A DNA stretch of 32,484 nt from JANMDR01 sp031376425 (lineage in GTDB: Bacteria > Pseudomonadota > Gammaproteobacteria > Burkholderiales > Usitatibacteraceae). The stretch covers positions 1 through 32,484 of the forward strand of contig JANMDR010000218.1 in assembly GCA_031376425.1 (NCBI GenBank), given 5' to 3'. The notes under the pieces were generated by a model. It searched no databases and was not told the origin of the DNA. It saw only the letters and a list, made by a program, of their open reading frames with translations. Below are positions 16,067 through 25,420 of this stretch, piece by piece. Both the position numbers and the translations under genes were made by a program. Position 1 is the first letter of the stretch, and every line of letters begins with the position of its first letter.

Positions 16067-18904
16067 ATGACTGCACAACTCGCATCCGTTCTGCAATATA
16101 TTCATGCAGGTGCCACCATTATCACTGCCAATTTACGGCTTGCCCGATACTTGGGCGAGCAATATGATTTGGCACAGCTTAGCAATGTCCAGAGCGCATG
16201 GGTGGCTGCCGATATTGTCCCTTTGGGCGTATTTTATAACCGCTTGCTGCAGCGACTAGCGCCGCAAAAAGTTTTGCTTTCCGCCGTTCAAAACCAAACT
16301 ATCTGGGAGAATGTAATTCGTGCTTCTCCCGCTGCGAATGGTTTAATGAGCGTGCCGCAGGCCGCACGCTTAGCTCAGGAAGCATGGCAGCAGACGTGTA
16401 GTTGGGATTTATTATCGCGCATGAAACAAATGGCGGTGCATGACGATAACCTCGCCTTTTTAACGTGGGTAAGTGCCGTCGCAAAAATTTTGCGCGACAA
16501 TAATTGGCTCGATAATGCTTGTTTACCTGACGCATTACTAAAAGCACTAGCCGACACCACCGCCAGCACCCATCAAGTTTTGCCCGCAAAAATTTGTTTA
16601 TACGGCTTCGATATAGAAACACCGCAGCAACAGCGGTTTTTTTCAACCTTACAATTACGCGATGTCGCGGTGTCCCGAGCCCATCTACAAGACGCGTACA
16701 CCCCCGCCCGTCCCACCCGAATGGCCTGCGATACAGCAGTGCAGGAACTACTAAACGCCGCCCATTGGGCAAAACGCCTGCAGGATAATTCCCAGAACAA
16801 ATTACGCATTGCGCTCGTTGTGCCCGATTTAGCCAGCCGCAAAAGCGCTATCGTACGGACGCTTACCGATACGTTTTTTCCCAATGCCCGCTCACAGCTA
16901 GATTTCAACCAGAAAGGGCGCGCCTTAGCTGACGCCGCGTTTAACGTATCGTTGGGTGAGCCTTTATTGAGCTATGCGCCCGTAAATGACGCCATGTTAT
17001 TGCTGCGCTTTAGCCTCAGCACCACGTCGCAAATACCGTGGGATGAAATATCACAAATTCTGCTCAGCCCTTTTATTCATAGGGCTGCTGTTGAATCAAG
17101 TACGCGCTACCGTTTTGACGCCTTACTGCGCCGCTATGGTGGCTTTCATAGCAGTTTTAGCACCTTGCACGCTTGGCTTTCGCATCCGGATAGGGAAGCA
17201 CCAGCATCGCTGCTCACTCTATTTAAGGCAGTACAAGATATCCGCATTACACACAGTATCGAAGCTTCGCCACACCCTGCACTCACCAAAGCACGGCTGC
17301 CTAAATTAACCCTCTCGCCCACTAAATGGTGCGAGCTTATTTGGCAAATCCTCGACGCTTGGGGTTACCCAGGTGAGCTGGAACTGGATTCCCATACTTT
17401 CCAAGTTCTCACAAAATTTGAAGGCTTAATCGAGGAGTTTGCCAAACTGAATCAGACCATTGGGGCTGATGTATTCGATGCGGAAACGATGCTAACTGCA
17501 TTAAGTCAACTGGCTGCACAAACCCAGTTTCAAGCGGAAGCGCTAAGCCGAGAGCCACTAGTGCACGTGCTGGGCGTACTGGAATCTACCGCGCAGCACT
17601 TTGACGGTATCTGGGTGATGGGTATGCGTGCTGATGCATGGCCACTACCAATTTCGCCTAACCCTTTTATTCCGCAAGCACTACAACGCCTAGCGGGTAT
17701 GCCCGAAGGCGCACACACCGCAGCCCATGCGCTTGACGCGGCCATTACCAACAATTGGATTAATGCGTGCGGTGAAATTTGTTTTAGCTATGTACTCAGC
17801 GCTGACGGTGCTGAGAGTGCCGACAGCACTACGGTTTGCAGTAGTTTAATTGCCCAATATCCGCAAAAAATGGCTGACAATATCGATACGCAAGTTAGTG
17901 CGCAGCAACTCGTTGCTATCGTTGAAACCACTCTAGTAACCTTAGCGCAAGGCCAGCAAATACGGGGTGGGGCGGCCCTTTGGCGGGATTTTGCGGCCTG
18001 TCCATTCAAAGCCTATGCGCGGCACCGACTACAAACTACCGAGCTTGCCACGCCGGAGCCAGGCCTAAGCGCCACACAACGCGGCACCCTCGTGCATCGC
18101 GCCCTCGCTTTGTTTTGGGAAGCTACCTATACGCATGCCGTGTTGTGTGCGCAAACGCCGGAGGAACGCCACGCCGCCATTCACCGTTGCGTGGCGCGCA
18201 CACTTGCGGAAGCACAGAAACACTTACCTGCCCTCAGCTATGCAATGGCAGAAATTGAGGCGCTCCGACTCAGCCGACTACTTACGCTTTGGCTCGCCAT
18301 GGAGGAAACCCGCGCACCTTTCAGCGTCGATGCTATTGAATCAAAACGCGATCTCACCATTGCTGGCCTCGCAGTAAACTTAACTTTAGATCGGCTCGAC
18401 ACCTTAGAAGATGGTACCGTTGCCTTAATCGATTATAAAAGTGGCCGACCTAGTATAACAACGTGGTTAGGCTCGCGCATGGATGAGCCGCAATTACCGC
18501 TGTATTGTGCCGCCTCCGACGCCCACGTGAGTGCCGTGGCATTTGGCAGTGTACGGCGCAAACAAAATAGCGACAGTTACGATATTACCGGCTTTATCGG
18601 GGTGAGCGCTGCAGCCGATTTGCTTCCCAATGTAGCTACGGTAGAACAACAATCACGCATTTTCGCGGCCTCAGCCAGCAACTGGGATGAACTCACCGTG
18701 CAATGGGAAAAAGCAACTACCGCCATTGCCGTACAGTTTGTGCAGGGGGATGCAGCCATCGCACCGAAGGCGGGTAATGCTACTTGCGCTCAATGTGCAT
18801 GTCAGCCGCTGTGCCGAATTGAAGAACGTTCCGAACGCGCTCGTGATACGGTGAGCAATGATCGCGATACTTCCGACCTAGCCGATGAGCCCAGCGATGA
18901 GTAA
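16067..18904 (+). CDS. AddB-like DNA repair nuclease with Fe-S cluster motif
   Basis: The 945-residue protein looks like the AddB-type partner of a helicase-nuclease that resects double-strand breaks for RecA loading. The N-terminal two thirds resemble a degenerate superfamily 1 helicase; Walker motifs are not evident. The C-terminal third is a PD-(D/E)XK nuclease: GTLVHRAL with H677, and IDYKSG with D789 and K791. The cysteines C645 (ACPFKAYARHRL), C907, C910 and C916 form the C...C-x2-C-x5-C iron-sulfur staple known from AddB and related nucleases. The next gene encodes a UvrD-type helicase and overlaps it by 20 bases. Betaproteobacterial members are often annotated only as a probable DNA repair protein. 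Confidence 0.88.
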   Translation: MTAQLASVLQYIHAGATIITANLRLARYLGEQYDLAQLSNVQSAWVAADIVPLGVFYNRLLQRLAPQKVLLSAVQNQTIWENVIRASPAANGLMSVPQAARLAQEAWQQTCSWDLLSRMKQMAVHDDNLAFLTWVSAVAKILRDNNWLDNACLPDALLKALADTTASTHQVLPAKICLYGFDIETPQQQRFFSTLQLRDVAVSRAHLQDAYTPARPTRMACDTAVQELLNAAHWAKRLQDNSQNKLRIALVVPDLASRKSAIVRTLTDTFFPNARSQLDFNQKGRALADAAFNVSLGEPLLSYAPVNDAMLLLRFSLSTTSQIPWDEISQILLSPFIHRAAVESSTRYRFDALLRRYGGFHSSFSTLHAWLSHPDREAPASLLTLFKAVQDIRITHSIEASPHPALTKARLPKLTLSPTKWCELIWQILDAWGYPGELELDSHTFQVLTKFEGLIEEFAKLNQTIGADVFDAETMLTALSQLAAQTQFQAEALSREPLVHVLGVLESTAQHFDGIWVMGMRADAWPLPISPNPFIPQALQRLAGMPEGAHTAAHALDAAITNNWINACGEICFSYVLSADGAESADSTTVCSSLIAQYPQKMADNIDTQVSAQQLVAIVETTLVTLAQGQQIRGGAALWRDFAACPFKAYARHRLQTTELATPEPGLSATQRGTLVHRALALFWEATYTHAVLCAQTPEERHAAIHRCVARTLAEAQKHLPALSYAMAEIEALRLSRLLTLWLAMEETRAPFSVDAIESKRDLTIAGLAVNLTLDRLDTLEDGTVALIDYKSGRPSITTWLGSRMDEPQLPLYCAASDAHVSAVAFGSVRRKQNSDSYDITGFIGVSAAADLLPNVATVEQQSRIFAASASNWDELTVQWEKATTAIAVQFVQGDAAIAPKAGNATCAQCACQPLCRIEERSERARDTVSNDRDTSDLADEPSDE

Positions 18905-21900
18905 CCCCCCTTTTGAGCTGACTGGCGATGGATTAATTGACGAAGATGTGCGTCTGCGTGCCTTGAATCCTGCACGGTCATTCATCGTACAAGCACCTGC
19001 AGGCTCAGGTAAAACACGCTTGCTCATTACCCGTTATCTCACCCTGCTCGCCACAGTTAACGAGCCGGAAGAAATCGTGGCTATTACCTTCACGCGCAAA
19101 GCGGCTGCAGAGATGCGCCAGCGGATTCAGGATGCCTTAACGCTTGCCGCTACCACAGCGCTGCCCACGCAACCTAATAGTTTACAACGCGCTGGCAGCG
19201 CCGCGCTCGCCCGCGACCTTGCACAAGGCTGGAATTTAGCGCAAAGCCCTAATCGGTTTCGCATTCAAACCATTGATGCTTTTAACGCCTACCTAGCGCG
19301 TCAAGCACCGCTCACTACCCGCTTTGGCGCGCAACCGCAAACGGCAGAGCGCCCCTATAATTTGTACATGCAAGCCGCTCGCGATGTGCTTGCCGCTATT
19401 GATGCACGCAATGAGTATAGTCAAGCAATTGCAACGCTACTACTGCATTTAGATAATGATCACAGCAAACTGTTGGCGTTATTAGCGCAAATGCTCGCTA
19501 AGCGCGATCAATGGTTGCGCAATTTCCCAGGTATAGACGTAGCGGAGCAATCGGCACAATTGCGTCATTCATTGCAAAGCACTTTAGTGGCGCAACGCGT
19601 GGCAAAATTCATCGCGGCTGACACCTTATTTTCACATCCAGAGCTACCTAGCCGTGAAAAAATTCTCAGCCTTTTCAATTATGCGCGACGCAATTTAACA
19701 CTGCGCGAGATGGCCTATTTTCCAGGCATTACAGCCAATGATGGCAAACGCTGGAGCGCAATTTCTGATACCTTTTTAACAACAAAAAATACTGTTCGAA
19801 AAACCGTTACCGTCGCTAATGGCTTCCCGGCCACCGGTGCCGATGCCAAGCCACAAAAAGCGGCCTTCATAGCCATACTCAACACTCTGGCGGCTATTCC
19901 TAACGCTGCGGAAACCTTGGCTGCTTTAGCTACTTTACCTGCCGCACAATACACAGATGCCGAGTGGGAAATCTTAGAAGCCGCTTGGAAACTACTGCCC
20001 TATGCGGTAGGCTGCCTGTGGCAGGTATTCGCCCGCTATGGCCAATGCGATTTTACTGAAGTGGCGCTGGCCGCTGATCGCGCCTTGGGCACCGAAGATA
20101 CGCCGAGCGATTTAGCGCTAAAACTGGATGTCGCCATTGCCCATATTTTAGTGGACGAGTTTCAAGATACTTCGCAAGCACAATATAATTTATTACAGCG
20201 CCTCACTGCACAATGGGGGCCGAACGAAGGCCGCTCGCTCTTTCTAGTGGGCGATCCGATGCAATCAATTTATCGCTTTAGAGAGGCGAAAGTTGGTTTA
20301 TTTTTAAACGCACAACAGCATGGCCTAGGCGATGTAATGCTCAGCGCTTGTGCACTCAGCCTAAACTTTCGTTCTCACCCTGCCATCATTACTTGGATAA
20401 ACGAAACGTTTTCAAAGCTAATGGTGGGAGGCGTCGGTGGCGTGCACTACCTGCCAAGCGCCACACCATACGTAAACAATGACGACTCTGATGCAGCAAA
20501 ATACGGTGCCACGCTCCACGCTATTGCACAAACCTCGGAGCAAACATCGGCCGATGTGAAGGCGGCTGAAGCGGCAAAAGTAGTGTCTTGCATAGAGGCT
20601 GCGCGCGACCAAGATGTAAGGGGATCAATCGCTATTTTAGTGCGTGGCCGTACCCACTTAACGGAGATTTTACCGGCGTTGCGTCGCGCCAATATTGAAT
20701 ACATCGCGCATGATTTAGATCACCTCAGTCAGCGTGCCGTCGTACAAGACTGCTTATGCCTTACCCGTGCGCTGCTGCATGACGATGATCGCACGGCATG
20801 GCTGGGCTGCTTGCGCGCCCCTTGGTGCGGCCTAAGTTTGGCGGAGCTCGATAGCCTATTCGGCCTAAATAGCGACGCAAAAAATAGCACGTCTATCTAT
20901 CAAGCACTAAAAACTATTGAAACGCAATTTAGCGTACAGCCTATTTCAGCGCCAAGCCAAAGCGCTTTACTATATTTTAAAAACGCAGTTTTAGTGGCCC
21001 GTGCTGCATTCCGCCACCAATCATTGCGCGATTGCGTAGAGCAATGCTGGCTGAGCCTCAATGGACCTGCATGCTGCCGCGAAGAACGTGATCTAGCTGA
21101 TGTTTCCACCTTCTTTGATTGCTTGGAACAAGTGGAGATTGCTGGTAATTTAATCAATCTTGAAACGCTTACAGATGCCCTAAATGGTCGCTTCAGCGCT
21201 GCTCCTGAGGCTAAATCCGCAACCACGAACAGCAGCCCTGCCGTAGAAATTATGACGATTCACAAGGCCAAGGGCTTAGAGTTTGATACCGTCATCGTTC
21301 CAGGTCTAAATCAAAAACCAGCAAATGATCGCCCACAACTCTTGCTTTGGCAGGAAATTGAGGGCGATAATAATTCTACGCCGATGTTGTTAGCGCCCAT
21401 TGCCGAAGGCGCTGTAGAGCCTGATAAAGACGCACCACAATCTATTTATCGCTATCTAACCCAGTTATCTGCCGCGCAACAGCGGCAGGAAGATATTCGC
21501 TTGCTTTATGTTGCTGCTACCCGCGCTGCCAAACGATTGCACCTGCTAGCCTGCATAAAAATTGACCTGCAAAAACCTGACAATGAAATAAAACCAACAC
21601 CGAATAGTTTATTGGCAGCGTTGTGGCCAGCGCTTGGCAGCCCCTTTGCTAAATTGACGATCAATGCGGCGTACGACGTCACACCAAAATTCGAAACCAA
21701 GGATGCAATAAACATTAACCCAGCAATAGGGGCACAACGCCTTGTGCGCGATCCGATAGCAACAACGTTGATTGCTCCGCCGCAGCAAGCACACCGCAGC
21801 CATACTTGGCAACGTGCCAACAAGCACAACAACATCGCCCGTCACACAGGTACTGTCATTCATGAATGGTTAGCCAAAATTGCTGATGAGGGCGTTGCCA

Positions 21901-22388
21901 AATGGGATGTGGCTAAAATAAGCACTATCGGGCCAACTATTGCGCAGCGGCTAGCTAGTTTAGGCATCTTCGAAGCGGCGCAAGCGCAAGCCGTAAATGA
22001 TGTAAAAACCCAACTACAAGCCTGCCTAAAAAGCCCGCGCGGCCGATGGCTTTTAAGCCCACACGCCCAAGCCAAATCTGAATGGCAACTTGCTGGGAAC
22101 ATCAACGGCAATATCATCCACGCTACCATTGACCGCAGCTTTGTTGATGAAAAAGGTGTGCGCTGGATAGTCGATTACAAAACCACGGCACCTATCGCGG
22201 GTGAAGACATGCAAGTGTTTTTGGATGGACAACAACAGCAATACGCGCGGCAATTGGATCAATATGCGACGCTCGTATCAATGCTCGAACCGCCGCTTAC
22301 AGACACCCGCAAAGAACAAATAATCATGCTCGCACTTTATTTTCCACTTGCAGATCAATGGGTGCAATGGGCATGGGGCCGACAATAA
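18885..22388 (+). CDS. AddA-like UvrD/RecB-family helicase-nuclease
   Basis: The 1167-residue protein is a superfamily 1A helicase with a C-terminal nuclease domain, as in AddA and RecB. Visible are the Walker A APAGSGKT at residues 37-44, motif Ia (TFTRKAAAEM), the Walker B VDEFQDTS near residue 424, motif III/IV (GDPMQSIYRFREA), motif V (IHKAKGLEFDTVIVPG) and motif VI (LLYVAATRAAKRLHLL). The nuclease core has GTVIHEWL (H993), a DRS acid and IVDYKTT (D1097, K1099). The start is taken at 18885; an ATG at 18897 is equally possible. With the preceding gene it forms a two-nuclease AddAB-like complex. No recD is seen. Confidence 0.92.
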   Translation: MSPAMSNPPFELTGDGLIDEDVRLRALNPARSFIVQAPAGSGKTRLLITRYLTLLATVNEPEEIVAITFTRKAAAEMRQRIQDALTLAATTALPTQPNSLQRAGSAALARDLAQGWNLAQSPNRFRIQTIDAFNAYLARQAPLTTRFGAQPQTAERPYNLYMQAARDVLAAIDARNEYSQAIATLLLHLDNDHSKLLALLAQMLAKRDQWLRNFPGIDVAEQSAQLRHSLQSTLVAQRVAKFIAADTLFSHPELPSREKILSLFNYARRNLTLREMAYFPGITANDGKRWSAISDTFLTTKNTVRKTVTVANGFPATGADAKPQKAAFIAILNTLAAIPNAAETLAALATLPAAQYTDAEWEILEAAWKLLPYAVGCLWQVFARYGQCDFTEVALAADRALGTEDTPSDLALKLDVAIAHILVDEFQDTSQAQYNLLQRLTAQWGPNEGRSLFLVGDPMQSIYRFREAKVGLFLNAQQHGLGDVMLSACALSLNFRSHPAIITWINETFSKLMVGGVGGVHYLPSATPYVNNDDSDAAKYGATLHAIAQTSEQTSADVKAAEAAKVVSCIEAARDQDVRGSIAILVRGRTHLTEILPALRRANIEYIAHDLDHLSQRAVVQDCLCLTRALLHDDDRTAWLGCLRAPWCGLSLAELDSLFGLNSDAKNSTSIYQALKTIETQFSVQPISAPSQSALLYFKNAVLVARAAFRHQSLRDCVEQCWLSLNGPACCREERDLADVSTFFDCLEQVEIAGNLINLETLTDALNGRFSAAPEAKSATTNSSPAVEIMTIHKAKGLEFDTVIVPGLNQKPANDRPQLLLWQEIEGDNNSTPMLLAPIAEGAVEPDKDAPQSIYRYLTQLSAAQQRQEDIRLLYVAATRAAKRLHLLACIKIDLQKPDNEIKPTPNSLLAALWPALGSPFAKLTINAAYDVTPKFETKDAININPAIGAQRLVRDPIATTLIAPPQQAHRSHTWQRANKHNNIARHTGTVIHEWLAKIADEGVAKWDVAKISTIGPTIAQRLASLGIFEAAQAQAVNDVKTQLQACLKSPRGRWLLSPHAQAKSEWQLAGNINGNIIHATIDRSFVDEKGVRWIVDYKTTAPIAGEDMQVFLDGQQQQYARQLDQYATLVSMLEPPLTDTRKEQIIMLALYFPLADQWVQWAWGRQ

Positions 22389-22409
22389 TAGCGGTGTGTC
22401 AAACCAAGA

Positions 22410-22952
22410 TTATTGCGGCTTAGGCGCTTTATCCAATCCAACAATCACATCACCGACTTTCACGTCGTGTTTGCTAAACCACTTTGCGTTCATCTCTAAC
22501 GCAAAACGTGCTGGGCCTTTGGCTTGGTGGGATGTTTCATTGAGCGCTTCCATTTCGTGAATACTAACTATTTTGCCACTGTCATCTAAATACGCGACAG
22601 ACAATGGAATAAGGGTATTGCGCATCCACATGGCGTGATAGCCGAGCTGGGGAAACACAAATACCATGCCTTCATTAGGCGGCATACTGCTGCGGTGCAT
22701 TAACCCTGTTTGCCGTGTTTCGTCGGTGGCGGCAACTTGGGCTTTTACGGTTTGCTTACCAGCTTTGAGCGTTAACATGGGCAAGCCCTTTTGCGGCTGC
22801 GGAGTGTTAGCAGCTAGCTGTGAGGCGTTAACGCCAAGCGCTGGCGGAGCAGTTTTTATCTCTGCTTCTTTCGCAAATACTGGGGGCAATAAAATGCTTG
22901 CTTGCGCCAGAACAATGGCCGGTAACAGCAAATAAACTCTAATTTTTGACAT
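22410..22952 (-). CDS. Secreted DUF192 protein
   Basis: The 180-residue product has a signal peptide (MSKIRVYLLLPAIVLAQAS, probable cleavage after PPVFA) followed by a DUF192 domain. Landmarks are VAATDETRQTGLMHR, the EGMVFVFP core and MWMRNTLIPLSVAYLD. The domain has no firmly established biochemical role; it is usually a small periplasmic beta protein. A Pro/Gln-rich linker separates signal and domain. ATG at 22952 is chosen over a TTG at 22964 because of a GAAAG site upstream. The gene converges on the AddA-like gene with a 21-base gap. Confidence 0.85.
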   Translation of the reverse strand: MSKIRVYLLLPAIVLAQASILLPPVFAKEAEIKTAPPALGVNASQLAANTPQPQKGLPMLTLKAGKQTVKAQVAATDETRQTGLMHRSSMPPNEGMVFVFPQLGYHAMWMRNTLIPLSVAYLDDSGKIVSIHEMEALNETSHQAKGPARFALEMNAKWFSKHDVKVGDVIVGLDKAPKPQ

Positions 22953-23040
22953 GGTTACTTTCAATTGATTTTGCGTTCTGCATCAAACTAAAAAGCGAAG
23001 ATTTAAATTAACGCGAAGCCGCACATATCCGTTTACCAAA

Positions 23041-23439
23041 TTACCAAATAGCACTTTGTTCCGCCGTATTGGCGTCGAGCCAATTGGCAATGGATTCACG
23101 CATTTGCGGCGAGTCTCCGAGCGCGTCGGTTGTGTTGATTTTTAAGTTGGGATGTTGGGCGGCCACAAGACTTAGCAACTTGGGGAAATCTTCACGCAGA
23201 TGCCCACCGCGAGCCAAAAACAAGGGCGCTATGGTGACGGCTTCATGCTTATTGGCGACTATATTAGCAACTGCTGTATTCAAATCTGGTTGCATCAACT
23301 CCAGATAGGCAAGCTCTACTTGCCAAGTTGGATGCCGTGCACGCATACGGGCTGCAATATCTTGAAACGGCTCAGCCCAACGGGCATCGCGTGCACCGTG
23401 GGCGAATAAAATTAGGGCTTGCGCATTGGTGCTTGTCAT
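23041..23439 (-). CDS. CbiX-like sirohydrochlorin chelatase family protein
   Basis: The 132-residue protein is a short, single-domain member of the CbiX/SirB family, which inserts cobalt or ferrous iron into sirohydrochlorin. Motifs seen are the N-terminal ILFAHGARDARW with the metal histidine, YLELMQPDL, and the second metal histidine in APLFLARGGHLREDFP. Short forms act as homodimers in archaea (CbiXS); here the substrate is unknown, and no cobalamin or siroheme genes lie nearby. The ATG shares a base with the dut stop (TAATG), so translation is probably coupled with dut. Confidence 0.85.
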   Translation of the reverse strand: MTSTNAQALILFAHGARDARWAEPFQDIAARMRARHPTWQVELAYLELMQPDLNTAVANIVANKHEAVTIAPLFLARGGHLREDFPKLLSLVAAQHPNLKINTTDALGDSPQMRESIANWLDANTAEQSAIW

Positions 23440-24086
23440 TATGATTTTCCGGTTGAACCCAAGCCACCTGCGCCGCGATCTGTTTGTACAAATTCCTTAA
23501 CGATATTCAGGCGTACCTGCACCACTGGCACAATTACTAATTGGGCAATACGTTCCAGTGGCTGGATAGTGAATTCAGTCGCGCTACGATTCCATAAGGA
23601 AATAAATAATTGCCCTTGGTAATCAGAATCAATAAGCCCCACTAAATTACCGAGCACAATACCGTGTTTATGCCCCAAGCCCGAGCGCGGAAGCACGAGC
23701 GCGGCGTATGCAGGATTAGCCACATAAATGGCAAGCCCCGAAGGAATTAGATGCGTTTCGCCCGGCTTAATGAGCATGGGCGAAGTAATGGCGGCACGTA
23801 AATCAAGCCCTGCGGAGCCTGAGGTGGCATAGGCGGGCAAGTGATCGGCTAAGCGTGAATCAAGAATGCGCACATCTAGCGATGGCGCGGCAACCTTCGG
23901 TTTGGCTGGTGATTTTTTAGCAGTACGCTTCTTGGCAGCGGCCTTTGGCACTATTATGTTTTTAATCACAGGTTTTTTAGCAGCCGTTTTTTTAGCTACA
24001 GCCGACTTCAGCGTTGGTTTTTTAACCGCGCCAGCTTTGGACGCCACTGGTTTTTTGACAACTTTAGATTTAGCGTTTGTAACCAT
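23439..24086 (-). CDS. dut: dUTPase with a lysine-rich N-terminal tail
   Basis: Dut hydrolyses dUTP to dUMP, keeping uracil out of DNA and feeding dTMP synthesis. The trimeric dUTPase core begins near residue 70: motif 1 GSAGLDLRA, motif 2 PRSGLGHKHG, motif 3 GLIDSDYQG, motif 4 ERIAQLVI and motif 5 RGAGGLGSTG. In motif 5 the usual Phe is Leu (codon 23460-23462). The first 68 residues are a Lys/Ala/Pro/Val/Thr-rich tail (KKPVASKAGAVKKP, AKKTAAKKP and similar) absent from typical dUTPases of about 150 residues. ATG at 24086 has a GAGAG site before it. It overlaps the CbiX-like gene by one base and follows coaBC. Confidence 0.95.
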   Translation of the reverse strand: MVTNAKSKVVKKPVASKAGAVKKPTLKSAVAKKTAAKKPVIKNIIVPKAAAKKRTAKKSPAKPKVAAPSLDVRILDSRLADHLPAYATSGSAGLDLRAAITSPMLIKPGETHLIPSGLAIYVANPAYAALVLPRSGLGHKHGIVLGNLVGLIDSDYQGQLFISLWNRSATEFTIQPLERIAQLVIVPVVQVRLNIVKEFVQTDRGAGGLGSTGKS

Positions 24087-24154
24087 GTTCTCTCGCAATT
24101 TTGGTTTATTTGGTCGCCTAAAAATTCTCTAAATACGACTATTCTCAGGTGTTG

Positions 24155-25378
24155 TTATTTGGTGTTTTCGTACAGTTTAGCGGCATGCGCAACAATCTGT
24201 GCAGCAATTTTTTGCTTATCCGCGCGCGGCAAATGCGTTTCGCTAGCAGCATCAATAATCGTTACTTCGTTATCGGCTGCACCAATTGCCGATGTGGCAT
24301 GATTCGCAACAATCATTGGTAATTTTTTCTTTAATCTTTTTTCACGTGCGTAGGCCATGACATTTTCGCTTTCTGCGGCGAAGCCGATGCAAAAGGGTGG
24401 CTTCGCGCGGGCGGCAACGGTAGCGAGGATATCAACAGTTGGTTGCAATGTAATAGTTAGCGTATTTTGCTGCTTTTTCATTTTTTGGCTTGCTGCATTT
24501 ACGGGCGTGTAATCAGCTACGGCCGCCACTGCAAAAAAATAGTCTTGCCCTTCAATAGCTGCCTGAACCGCCGCCAACATTTGCGCTGCCGTTTTGACTT
24601 GCACTACTTGCACGCCTTGCGGTGCTACAAGTGCACAAGGGCCAGAAATTAAGGTAACCATAGCGCCCGCGCTTCGCGCTTCTGCGGCAATGGCATAAGC
24701 CATACGACCAGAGCTGGCATTGGTAATGCTGCGTACTGGGTCAATGGCTTCAACTGTTGGGCCGCCGGTGATGAGTACATGTTTACCCGCCATCGGTTTT
24801 GGCGTATCGGTCAATGCCAGCATCACCGCCGAAAAAATTTCCTCTGGTGCAATCATGCGTCCCATACCAACTTCGCCGCAAGCTTGGCTGCCCATTTCGG
24901 GGCCCAAGAATATTGCACCATCCGCTTTACAAACTGCTGTATTGCGAGCGTTTGCAGGGTGTTCCCACATTTCACGGTTCATCGCGGGGGCGATGAATAA
25001 GGGGCAGCGTGCAATCGGGCGTGCCAGGGCTAAAGTGGTCAATAAATCATCGCAAAAACCGCTGGCAAGGCGGGCGATGACATGCGCAGTGGCTGGCGCT
25101 ATGACAAGCGCATTGGCATCACGGGTAAGGTCAATATGGGCCATGTTGTTGGCGAAGCGTGTGTCCCATAAATCAGTGATGACTGGGTTACCGGTTAACG
25201 CTTGAAAGGTGACGGGCGTGATAAAGTGCATAGCAGCACGCGTCATCACTACTTGCACCTCGACGCCTGCTTTGACAAACAAGCGTGCCAACTCCGCAGA
25301 TTTATAGGCGGCAATGGTGCCGGTAACACCAAGAACTACGCATTTGGGCAACTGCACTGAATTTAAGCTTTTTTCCAT
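24155..25378 (-). CDS. coaBC: Bifunctional phosphopantothenoylcysteine decarboxylase/synthetase
   Basis: CoaBC makes two steps of coenzyme A synthesis: CTP-dependent ligation of cysteine to 4'-phosphopantothenate (CoaB) and FMN-dependent decarboxylation (CoaC). The 407-residue protein has the N-terminal flavoprotein CoaC domain (GVTGTIAAYKSAEL, the AHIDL histidine, PAMNREMW and ACGEVGMGRM). The C-terminal CoaB domain shows VLITGGPTVEAIDPVR and ITNASSGRMAYA. Length and order are standard. It lies 68 bases upstream of dut, the usual coaBC-dut order in proteobacteria, and is divergent from radC with 42 bases between them. Confidence 0.96.
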   Translation of the reverse strand: MEKSLNSVQLPKCVVLGVTGTIAAYKSAELARLFVKAGVEVQVVMTRAAMHFITPVTFQALTGNPVITDLWDTRFANNMAHIDLTRDANALVIAPATAHVIARLASGFCDDLLTTLALARPIARCPLFIAPAMNREMWEHPANARNTAVCKADGAIFLGPEMGSQACGEVGMGRMIAPEEIFSAVMLALTDTPKPMAGKHVLITGGPTVEAIDPVRSITNASSGRMAYAIAAEARSAGAMVTLISGPCALVAPQGVQVVQVKTAAQMLAAVQAAIEGQDYFFAVAAVADYTPVNAASQKMKKQQNTLTITLQPTVDILATVAARAKPPFCIGFAAESENVMAYAREKRLKKKLPMIVANHATSAIGAADNEVTIIDAASETHLPRADKQKIAAQIVAHAAKLYENTK

Positions 25379-25420
25379 TTTTGAATTTTACCGCAGCCAT
25401 TGGCTGCACGCTGAAAAACT

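Noticed and set aside
16299..16772. A 157-residue minus-strand frame inside the AddB-like gene
   Set aside because: It is Arg-rich, shadow-like, without a start site or family resemblance, and overlaps a better-supported coding frame.
22383..22415. CAATAAT/ATTATTG inverted repeat between the AddA-like and DUF192 genes
   Set aside because: The stem is only 7 A/T-rich base pairs with a 19-base loop and no U tract, so a terminator call is not supported.
24720..25205. A 161-residue open frame on the plus strand inside coaBC
   Set aside because: It is antisense to a clear CoaBC domain and has no recognisable motif.
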